DNA of 53,682 nt from NCBI GenBank assembly GCA_001653155.1, contig BDEJ01000038.1:1-53682 (forward strand), given 5' to 3'. The notes beneath the pieces are model-generated. The model did no database searches, had not been told where the DNA came from, and worked only from the letters and a program-made list of their open reading frames with translations. Made by a program: the position numbers and the translations under genes. Of this stretch, positions 47,909-53,682 are shown in pieces (position 1 is the stretch's first letter; each line of letters opens with the position of its first letter). Source of the stretch: Porphyromonadaceae bacterium H1 (lineage in GTDB: Bacteria; Bacteroidota; Bacteroidia; Bacteroidales; Paludibacteraceae).

Positions 47909-49879
47909 ATGAAAAAGCTGCTGTCCTTTATCCGCAATTCGGATATTTTCTCGCACTTGGCATCGCTTAATTACCTCCCTCGCTGGGCAGTCTTGATTTG
48001 TGACATCGTACTGTGTAGCTTTTCCCTGGGTATTATTTACTTTTTCTTTCTGGAAGCCGGAATCGAAGCAGAAAGTACAAGTTTGATTTTGATATTGGAG
48101 CGCTTTCTGGCTGTTATCATATTGCAAGTTTTCTTTTTCTGGGTGTTCCATACCTACTCGGGTGTTTTACGCTATTCAAGCTACATCGACGCCACCAAGT
48201 TACTATTGGCCGTTGCCGCAAACACCATAAGCCTCAGTCTCCTCAACTTGCTGATAAACGCAACCACCGGTATATTGCTTTTCCATTACTATACGCTTAT
48301 TTCCTACGGATTTTTGGCTTTTTTCTTTCTCTTCTTCCTGCGTATGGGTGTGAAGATAATATACGATTTCTACATACAAAACTCCGAACAAATTGTTCCG
48401 GTAATGATTTACGGTACCCGATCGGCCGGTATCGGCATTGCCAAAATGATCCGTGCCACACAGTATTCCAAGTATAAGTTGGTAGGCTTTATTGATGAGG
48501 ACAGCCATTCGAACAAGCGTGAGATCATGGGATTGCGGGTGTACGACCTGAACCGGAAAACAATGGAAGAAGTGATCTCGAAAAAAGCAAAGGCCGTCAT
48601 CGTATCGCCGCTGAAAATGCAAAAGATCAATCCGAACAAAGATCTCGATATATTCCTTAACAACAACATATCCATCTACACCATACCCTTGGTAGGTATC
48701 TGGCAAGGCGGTGGCGAGCCCCTTGAGCGGGATGTATTGACCCGCCGTATCAAATCCATACAAATCGAAGACCTGCTGGAACGTCCTGAAATCAAAATAT
48801 CGACCGAACACATCGCACAGCAGATCAACTCAAAAGTCGTTTTGGTAACCGGAGCTGCCGGATCCATCGGAAGCGAAATTGTCCGCCAGATGACTCGTTA
48901 CCAACCCTCGCTCATTGTGCTGATGGATCAGGCCGAATCGCCCATACACGACTTGAAACTGGAATTGGAACACGACTACCCCGAACAAAACATCAGCATT
49001 TTTCTTGGCGATGTGCGTAACCAACAACGCATGGAATACATGATGGATCTCTACCGGCCCGACTTCATTTATCACGCAGCCGCCTACAAGCACGTTCCCC
49101 TGATGGAAGACAACCCCACCGAAGGAATACAGGTAAACGTAATGGGTACAAAAATAATGGCCGATCTGGCTCTTAAGTACGGAGTAAAACGTTTCGTGAT
49201 GATATCCTCCGATAAGGCCGTAAACCCAACCAACGTGATGGGGGCTTCCAAGCGCATTGCCGAAATATACGTACAATCGCTGTTTTTGAAAAATAAGAAA
49301 CAGGATATGCAGACAACCAAATTTATCACCACCCGTTTCGGCAACGTGCTGGGCTCGAACGGTTCGGTAATCCCCCATTTCAAAAGACAAATTGAGCAAG
49401 GCGGCCCGATAACCGTTACCCATCCCGAAATCATCCGCTACTTCATGACCATTCCCGAAGCCTGCATGCTCGTACTCGAAGCGGCGGCCATGGGTGAAGG
49501 TGGCGAAATATTCATCTTCGACATGGGACGACCGGTAAAAATAGCCGACCTCGCGCGGAAGATGATACGCCTCTCGGGATATGTCCCCGAACAGGACATC
49601 AAAATCATATACACAGGGCTTCGGCAGGGTGAAAAACTCTACGAAGAGCTGCTGAACCACAAAGAAACCGTACGCGAAACCCATAACTCGAAAATAATGA
49701 TTGCCTCGGTGCGCAAATACGACTACGACGATGTGTCGAGCGAGATAGACGAATTGATACGCTACAGTTGGCTGGGCAAAGACTTCCTTGTGGTTTCGCA
49801 GATGAAAAAAATCGTACCTGAGTTCATCAGCAAAAACTCGCAATACGAGAAACTGGATATCGAGAAGATGAATGCCTGA
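47909..49879 (+). CDS. Membrane-bound nucleotide-diphosphate-sugar 4,6-dehydratase (WbpM/CapD/FlaA1-like)
   Basis: 656 aa. Four N-terminal helices (about 25-150) and a CoA-binding-like Rossmann domain (about 155-290) precede a SDR domain with NAD motif TGAAGSIGSE (about 315). Catalytic region SSDKAVNPTNVMGASKR has Met in place of the usual Tyr of YxxxK, the mark of this large-form dehydratase family acting on UDP-GlcNAc. It would supply 2,4-diamino- or 6-deoxy-sugar precursors for surface glycans or protein glycans, so it may feed the glycan cluster at 3-8 kb. Long leader, own promoter. The ABC-F gene follows after 14 bases. Confidence 0.92.
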   Translation: MKKLLSFIRNSDIFSHLASLNYLPRWAVLICDIVLCSFSLGIIYFFFLEAGIEAESTSLILILERFLAVIILQVFFFWVFHTYSGVLRYSSYIDATKLLLAVAANTISLSLLNLLINATTGILLFHYYTLISYGFLAFFFLFFLRMGVKIIYDFYIQNSEQIVPVMIYGTRSAGIGIAKMIRATQYSKYKLVGFIDEDSHSNKREIMGLRVYDLNRKTMEEVISKKAKAVIVSPLKMQKINPNKDLDIFLNNNISIYTIPLVGIWQGGGEPLERDVLTRRIKSIQIEDLLERPEIKISTEHIAQQINSKVVLVTGAAGSIGSEIVRQMTRYQPSLIVLMDQAESPIHDLKLELEHDYPEQNISIFLGDVRNQQRMEYMMDLYRPDFIYHAAAYKHVPLMEDNPTEGIQVNVMGTKIMADLALKYGVKRFVMISSDKAVNPTNVMGASKRIAEIYVQSLFLKNKKQDMQTTKFITTRFGNVLGSNGSVIPHFKRQIEQGGPITVTHPEIIRYFMTIPEACMLVLEAAAMGEGGEIFIFDMGRPVKIADLARKMIRLSGYVPEQDIKIIYTGLRQGEKLYEELLNHKETVRETHNSKIMIASVRKYDYDDVSSEIDELIRYSWLGKDFLVVSQMKKIVPEFISKNSQYEKLDIEKMNA

Positions 49880-49893
49880 GCCTCCCACGAAGC

Positions 49894-51843
49894 ATGATTT
49901 CCGTAGAACAACTCAGCGTAGAATTCGGAGCTTCGCCGCTCTTTGACAACGTCAGTTTCCTCGTAAACCCCAAAGACAAGATAGCCCTCGTGGGAAAAAA
50001 CGGCGCAGGAAAGACCACCCTGCTCCGGCTTTTTGCGGGCAAACAAAATCCGACCCGCGGGCGCATCGTCTTTCCCAAAGATGTAAGCATCGGTTACCTC
50101 CCGCAGCACATGATACATGAGAAGGCCTCCACGGTATTGGAAGAAGCCGAGAAAGCTTTCGAACACCTGCAGGCCACACAAAAGGAGATAGACGATATAA
50201 ATGCCCAACTCGGCAGTCGCGACGACTACGAGAGCGAAAGCTATCACCGGCTTATTGAGAAGCTGACCCGGCTTACGGAACACCTGCAGATAATCGGAGG
50301 CGGCAACCGGCGCGCCGAAACGGAAAAGACCCTCCTCGGATTGGGCTTCCTGCGCTCGGATTTCGACCGCCCCTGCTCGGAATTCAGCGGAGGATGGCGC
50401 ATGCGCATCGAACTGGCGAAAATTCTGCTGCAAAAGCCCGATCTGCTCTTGCTGGACGAGCCCACCAACCACCTCGATATCGAATCCATACAGTGGCTCG
50501 AAGCCTTTCTGGCCAATGCTAATTGCGCCGTGATACTCGTATCGCACGACCGCGCCTTTATCGACGCGGTAAGCTCGCGTACCATCGAAATATCCTTGGG
50601 AAAAATTTACGATTACAACGTCAACTATTCGAAATACCTCCAGCTGCGCAAAGAGCGGCAAGAACAGCAACTCCGGGCTTACGAAAACCAACGTAAAATG
50701 ATTGAAGATACCGAGGAATTTATCGAACGTTTTCGCTACAAAGCCACCAAAGCCGTTCAAGTGCAATCGCGTATCAAGCAACTGGAAAAAATCGAACGCA
50801 TCGAAGTCGATGCCGAAGACCGCTCGCGCCTAAACTTGAAATTCCCGCCTGCCCCCCGATCGGGAAACATCGTTGTGGAATTGGAAAATCTTTCGAAATC
50901 CTACGGCCGGCATCAGGTATTGGATGCTGTAAGCATGATGATACATCGCGGCGACAAAGTGGCTTTTGTGGGCAAAAACGGCGAAGGCAAGACGACCCTC
51001 GTCAAATGCCTCATGAACGAGACTGCTTACTCGGGCAAGCTGAAGCTCGGACACAACGTAAAAACCGGCTACTTCGCTCAAAACCAGGCCGCCCTGCTCG
51101 ATGAGAACCGGACGGTATTCGAAACCATCGATTATGTGGCTGTAGGCGACATACGCACGAAAATACGCGATATACTGGGCGCCTTCATGTTCGGAGGAGA
51201 AGCCTCCGAGAAAAAAGTAAAGGTGCTTTCGGGAGGCGAACGCAGCCGCCTTGCTATGATACGCCTGCTGCTCGAACCGGTCAACCTGCTCATACTCGAC
51301 GAGCCGACCAACCACCTCGATATGCGCTCCAAGGATGTCCTGAAAGAAGCCATCAAGGCCTTCGACGGAACGGTGATTGTCGTTTCACACGACCGCGAGT
51401 TTCTCGACGGACTGGTGAATAAAGTTTACGAGTTTTCGAACAAAAAAATCAGAGAGCATCTCGGCGGCATCTACGAATTCCTCGAACGGAAGAAAATAGC
51501 TTCGCTTCAGGAGCTGGAAATAAGTCAGCAGCAAAAGCCGGCCAAGGAAAATCAAGTCAAAATACAATCCGACAACAAACTGAGCTACGAAAACAGAAAA
51601 GAGCTCAACCGGAGAATACGCAAAGCCGAAAAAGCCGTTGAGGAGTCCGAAGCGACCATCGAAAAAATCGAAAAGCATATTGCCGATATAGAAATGCAGT
51701 TGGCCACACCCGAAAAGGCTTCCAATGCCGAATTCATACAGGCTTACCAACGCAAAAAGCACGAATTGGAGCAGAAAATATACGAATGGGAGCTCCTCTG
51801 CGAAGAGCTCGAAGCACTCAACAAAAACGGTCAGGCTCTATAA
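49894..51843 (+). CDS. ABC-F family ATPase, Uup-like
   Basis: 649 aa with two ABC cassettes and no membrane domain. First: Walker A GKNGAGKTT (33-41), signature EFSGGWRMRIELA, Walker B LLLLDEPTNHLD. Second: Walker A GKNGEGKTT, signature LSGGERSRLAMI, Walker B LLILDEPTNHLD. The linker between them is the ABC-F interdomain helix pair (about 235-300). A charged coiled coil (about 545-645) like that of Uup ends the protein. ABC-F proteins act on the ribosome, in translation control or antibiotic protection; this one looks like a housekeeping type. Terminated by the palindrome at 51842. Confidence 0.94.
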   Translation: MISVEQLSVEFGASPLFDNVSFLVNPKDKIALVGKNGAGKTTLLRLFAGKQNPTRGRIVFPKDVSIGYLPQHMIHEKASTVLEEAEKAFEHLQATQKEIDDINAQLGSRDDYESESYHRLIEKLTRLTEHLQIIGGGNRRAETEKTLLGLGFLRSDFDRPCSEFSGGWRMRIELAKILLQKPDLLLLDEPTNHLDIESIQWLEAFLANANCAVILVSHDRAFIDAVSSRTIEISLGKIYDYNVNYSKYLQLRKERQEQQLRAYENQRKMIEDTEEFIERFRYKATKAVQVQSRIKQLEKIERIEVDAEDRSRLNLKFPPAPRSGNIVVELENLSKSYGRHQVLDAVSMMIHRGDKVAFVGKNGEGKTTLVKCLMNETAYSGKLKLGHNVKTGYFAQNQAALLDENRTVFETIDYVAVGDIRTKIRDILGAFMFGGEASEKKVKVLSGGERSRLAMIRLLLEPVNLLILDEPTNHLDMRSKDVLKEAIKAFDGTVIVVSHDREFLDGLVNKVYEFSNKKIREHLGGIYEFLERKKIASLQELEISQQQKPAKENQVKIQSDNKLSYENRKELNRRIRKAEKAVEESEATIEKIEKHIADIEMQLATPEKASNAEFIQAYQRKKHELEQKIYEWELLCEELEALNKNGQAL

Positions 51844-51869
51844 AAATACGAAAAGCTTTTCGTATTTTT
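51842..51869. terminator. Perfect 28-bp palindrome: terminator of ABC-F gene overlapping the next promoter
   Basis: The 14-base half AAAAATACGAAAAG is followed immediately by its exact reverse complement. With a 4-base loop it gives a 12-bp stem ending in T residues, a good intrinsic terminator, and it begins inside the TAA stop codon. The same T-rich arm contains TATTTTTG (51863-51870), a -7 box for the hydrolase gene. Confidence 0.78.
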
Positions 51870-51870
51870 G
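51863..51870 (+). promoter_or_regulatory. -7 box of the hydrolase gene, inside the palindrome
   Basis: TATTTTTG fits TAnnTTTG and is 36 bases before the ATG at 51907. Seven of its eight bases belong to the right arm of the 51842-51869 palindrome. Confidence 0.55.
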
Positions 51871-51906
51871 TTGCATCATTTATCCCCCCTCTCAATATCG
51901 CAAACT

Positions 51907-52821
51907 ATGAAACGCATCTTATTTCCCTTAGCCCTCCTCTTTGTCCTTTGTGAGGCAAATGCTACAAGCCGGATCCTCAAAGACCTCCCCTACGCAGAAC
52001 GCGACAGCGGATTCCTGAAAATGGATCTCTACCTGCCGGCCGAGGCGGCAGCCGACAGGCCCTGCATCATCTTTGTATTCGGAGGCGGTTTTCTGGCCGG
52101 CGACAAATCCAAAGAAGTAAATACAAAGTTCTGCCGCGAGCTCTCCGAACGAGGCTTTGTAACGGCAGCCATCAACTACCGCCTCGGACTGAAAGGCGTG
52201 AAAGGCGTCGGCCCTTTAAACGTAAAACCCCTGCAAGAGGCCATCCGTATGGCTGTGGAAGACCTCTACGATGCAACGGCCTTTTTGTGTAAGAACAGCA
52301 AAAGCTACGGCATCGACAGCGAAAAAATAATCATCTGCGGATCGAGCGCCGGAGCCGTTACCGTACTGCAGGCCGACTACGAACGCAGCCGGGGAACAGC
52401 CTTATCCGCGCGTCTGCCCGAGAACTTCCGCTATGCTGGCGTCGTGTCGCTGGCCGGAGCCATACTGAGCTTCGAGGGTAAGCCCGACTATCTGCAACGG
52501 CCCGCCCCTACCTGCTTCTTCCACGGAACCGACGACAAGGTCGTTGTTTACAATAAAATGCAGGTGTTCAACATGGGATTTTTCGGCAGCCATGCGCTCA
52601 TAAAACGCTTCGAGAAATTCGGATACCCCTATGCCGCCTACCGCTACCGCGATATGGGACATGAAATTGCCGAACTCCCCATGCAACGCAACGTCGACGA
52701 CATCATCGCTTTCATACGGCTCTACGCGCTGGAAAAACGCCCCCTGCGTAGCGACTTCAGCCTGAAAGATGAGACACTGAAGCCCTATCTCAAGCTAAAA
52801 AGCCACAAAGACCTGTATTAA
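51907..52821 (+). CDS. Secreted alpha/beta hydrolase (carboxylesterase-like, BD-FAE type)
   Basis: 304 aa with a signal peptide (ILFPLALLFVLCEANAT). The alpha/beta hydrolase core has oxyanion region IIFVFGGGFLAGDKSKE (HGGG-like with Phe in place of His), nucleophile elbow IICGSSAGAVTVL (Ser about residue 146), acid FHGTDDKVVVYN and His in RDMGHEIAELP. The nearest known group is the feruloyl/acetyl esterase-like hydrolases. Substrate unknown. An in-frame TTG at 51868 lies in the promoter, so ATG 51907 is the start. Confidence 0.85.
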   Translation: MKRILFPLALLFVLCEANATSRILKDLPYAERDSGFLKMDLYLPAEAAADRPCIIFVFGGGFLAGDKSKEVNTKFCRELSERGFVTAAINYRLGLKGVKGVGPLNVKPLQEAIRMAVEDLYDATAFLCKNSKSYGIDSEKIIICGSSAGAVTVLQADYERSRGTALSARLPENFRYAGVVSLAGAILSFEGKPDYLQRPAPTCFFHGTDDKVVVYNKMQVFNMGFFGSHALIKRFEKFGYPYAAYRYRDMGHEIAELPMQRNVDDIIAFIRLYALEKRPLRSDFSLKDETLKPYLKLKSHKDLY

Positions 52822-53042
52822 TCCAATACACTCTGCATAGCTACATCCGGCGAAGTCAATTAGAAATTATCAATTTCAAATTACGAATTAGCTACTAAGC
52901 CCCCCGAGCTGCGCTCTCGTCCCCTTGAACACAAGGGGACATTATTTGGGAGAGAAAAATGAAGAGCAGCATCCGAACTCTCCTCTAAGCACAAGGAGGA
53001 AATTAGAAGAAATTAAAAATCAGAACTAAGAAATAATTTTTG
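52822..53042. repeat. Repeat-rich non-coding stretch left of the DUF559 pseudogene
   Basis: No coding sequence. It holds the left arm of an 18-bp inverted repeat (AATTATCAATTTCAAATT, 52865-52882), a hairpin repeat R1 (52895-52953, with CCCCTT/AAGGGG stem) and a degenerate copy around 52967-53010 (CTCCT 52980-52984 with AGGAG 52994-52998). Confidence 0.65.
52895..52953 (+). repeat. Hairpin repeat copy R1
   Basis: 59 bases that match 53496-53554 at all but three positions. The shared block reads CCGAGCTGCGCTCTCG and then CCCCTTGAACACAAGGGG, which is a perfect 6-bp stem with a 6-base loop. Confidence 0.85.
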
Positions 53043-53402
53043 ATGCATAATGACATGCTCAATAGTAAAAACCTGAAATCGACACGTCGTCTCTTAAGGA
53101 AAAAAATGACGTTTGCGGAAGTTGCTTTGTGGCTACTCATTAAAAACAAACAAATAAACGGCGTTCGTTTCCTTCGTCAATATAGCATAGGGCGCTACAT
53201 TGTTGATTTCTAAGCACCTCAGTTCAAGTTAGCTATTGAACTGGATGGGGAAGGACATTTCTCCGAACAGCAAATGGAATACGACAGACGCAGGACAAAG
53301 TATCTGAATTCACTGGGTATAAAAGTGCTTCGTTTTGAAAATTTTGAAATAATTAATTATCCGGAGAGAACCTTGGAGGAAATTAGACGCTATTTGAATT
53401 AA
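53043..53402 (+). pseudogene. DUF559 (Vsr-like endonuclease fold) gene with one in-frame stop
   Basis: A 119-codon frame broken only by TAA at 53211-53213 (codon 57). Before it: MTFAEVALWLLIKNKQINGV, RFLRQYSIGRYIVDF. After it, same frame: APQFKLAIELDGEGHF, EYDRRRTKYLNSLGIKVLRF and TLEEIRRYLN. The family normally has VDFYCP..KLAIELDG at this place, so the stop replaces a Tyr by one base (TAT or TAC to TAA). Asp55 lies before the stop, Glu66 and Asp68 after it, so the active site is split. There is no frameshift and the rest is well conserved, which suggests recent inactivation, a sequencing error or, less likely, readthrough. DUF559 proteins are small putative nucleases of the restriction-endonuclease/Vsr fold. 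It is surrounded by hairpin repeats. Confidence 0.85.
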
Positions 53403-53428
53403 GATATCAGGCTAATGTTGTCCTCTCA

Positions 53429-53480
53429 AATCTCCCCTTTAGCTAACCGGGAGTATGCAGCAGGGAGGGTTTTTAGGAAA
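53429..53480 (+). repeat. Hairpin repeat copy R2 (partial type)
   Basis: AATCTCCCCTTTAG followed by CTAACCGGGAGTA, then GCAGGGAGGG. It aligns without gaps over 52 bases with 53631-53682, but its inner stem is decayed (CTCCC with GGGAG remains). Confidence 0.65.
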
Positions 53481-53495
53481 AGCATGAATTACTGT

Positions 53496-53554
53496 CTAAG
53501 CCCTCCGAGCTGCGCTCTCGTCCCCTTGAACACAAGGGGAAATTATTTGGAAGA
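53496..53554 (+). repeat. Hairpin repeat copy R3
   Basis: Second near-identical copy of R1, same orientation, 601 bases downstream. It differs at three positions (C/T near the start, C/A after the stem, G/A near the end) and keeps the CCCCTTGAACACAAGGGG hairpin. Confidence 0.85.
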
Positions 53555-53582
53555 GGAAATTAAGAATAGGAGTGGAAAAAAC

Positions 53583-53600
53583 AATTTGAAATTGATAATT
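53583..53600 (-). repeat. Right arm of an 18-bp inverted repeat
   Basis: AATTTGAAATTGATAATT is the exact reverse complement of 52865-52882. The two arms enclose the DUF559 pseudogene and repeats R1-R3, leaving 700 bases between them. Confidence 0.7.
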
Positions 53601-53604
53601 GACT

Positions 53605-53682
53605 CTACCCCCTCCGAGTTGTTCTCTACGAATCTCCCCTTTAGTCAAAGGGGAGTACCCGCAGGGGGAGGGGTTTGGGGAA
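53605..53682 (+). repeat. Hairpin repeat copy R4, cut by the window end
   Basis: Begins CCCCCTCCGAGTTGTTCTCT, like the head of R1/R3, then CTCCCCTTTAGTCAAAGGGGAG, a perfect 9-bp stem with a 4-base loop, and ends GCAGGGGGAGGGG, which can pair with the C-rich head. This copy links the R1/R3 and R2 types into one family. Confidence 0.75.

Noticed and set aside
48830-49888. 352-codon minus-strand frame opposite the dehydratase gene
   Set aside because: Shadow of the conserved SDR domain; His, Tyr and Phe rich, no recognisable motif, no promoter.
49762-50781. 339-codon minus-strand frame opposite the ABC-F gene
   Set aside because: Lies across the first ABC cassette, whose motifs are intact; no domain or start signal of its own.
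52895-53682. CRISPR array or insertion sequence at the right edge
   Set aside because: Repeats are few, unevenly spaced and hairpin-forming, with no Cas or transposase gene; a REP-like explanation fits better.

Overview
The window looks like chromosomal backbone of a member of the Bacteroidetes, most likely order Bacteroidales. Three things point there. Several gene families are largely confined to that group (DUF3256, DUF3098, DUF4827, an HU-LysM membrane protein, a GldI-like FKBP lipoprotein). Lipoproteins and single-gene start regions have the Bacteroidetes style. Many genes are preceded by the Bacteroidetes -7 promoter box TAnnTTTG, while classical Shine-Dalgarno sequences are scarce. No tRNA, rRNA, CRISPR array, prophage or complete insertion sequence was seen.

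Layout. 0.1-3.3 kb (+): a cytoplasmic NlpC/P60 endopeptidase, leuB and a GT4 glycosyltransferase. 3.3-8.6 kb (-): a surface-glycan operon of GT4, GT2, GT11 fucosyltransferase, sugar O-methyltransferase and Wzx-type flippase, read from one promoter near 8.62 kb and visibly AT-richer than the right end of the window. 8.7-17.4 kb (-): recN, a YihY/BrkB membrane protein, the RNase P RNA (rnpB), a GH16-fold protein whose active-site acids are lost, a LOG-family protein, gyrB, a terminator and a DUF2007-USP-USP protein. 17.7-19.2 kb (+): an EptA-type phosphoethanolamine transferase behind a promoter and a perfect inverted repeat. 19.3-21.4 kb (-): tsaD, an orphan exosortase/archaeosortase-family protein and a Bcp peroxiredoxin. 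21.6-30.3 kb (+): tamB, DUF3256, gltX and an Ig-like lipoprotein. 30.3-46.1 kb (-): a long co-directional run, in transcription order yfhO, ftsX, DUF3098, uppP, truB, queA, rimO, HU, HU-TM-LysM, pdxA, FKBP lipoprotein, DUF4827 lipoprotein, glmM, pepD and asnA, with several 1-20 bp overlaps. 46.4-52.8 kb (+): sufS, a membrane-bound nucleotide-sugar dehydratase, an ABC-F ATPase and a secreted alpha/beta hydrolase. 52.8-53.7 kb: a repeat-rich patch holding a DUF559 endonuclease gene broken by one in-frame stop.

How the genes connect. Much of the window serves the envelope: glycan assembly (glycosyltransferases, flippase, dehydratase), undecaprenyl-phosphate recycling (uppP), amino-sugar supply (glmM), lipid A modification (eptA), outer-membrane lipid or protein traffic (tamB), division (ftsX) and muropeptide turnover (NlpC/P60). 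The rest is information processing (gyrB, recN, rnpB, gltX, truB, queA, rimO, tsaD, ABC-F).

The observations I rate highest are: (1) the HU-TM-LysM protein, which by topology could physically join the nucleoid to the peptidoglycan, in a 4-bp overlap with a second HU gene; (2) the DUF559 gene embedded in a family of hairpin repeats and bracketed by an 18-bp perfect inverted repeat; (3) an 11-bp/7-bp interlocking helix pair ahead of asnA; (4) a perfect 28-bp palindrome that appears to be terminator of one gene and promoter of the next; (5) a GH16-fold protein with HxNxxH in place of ExDxxE; (6) an orphan exosortase beside tsaD.
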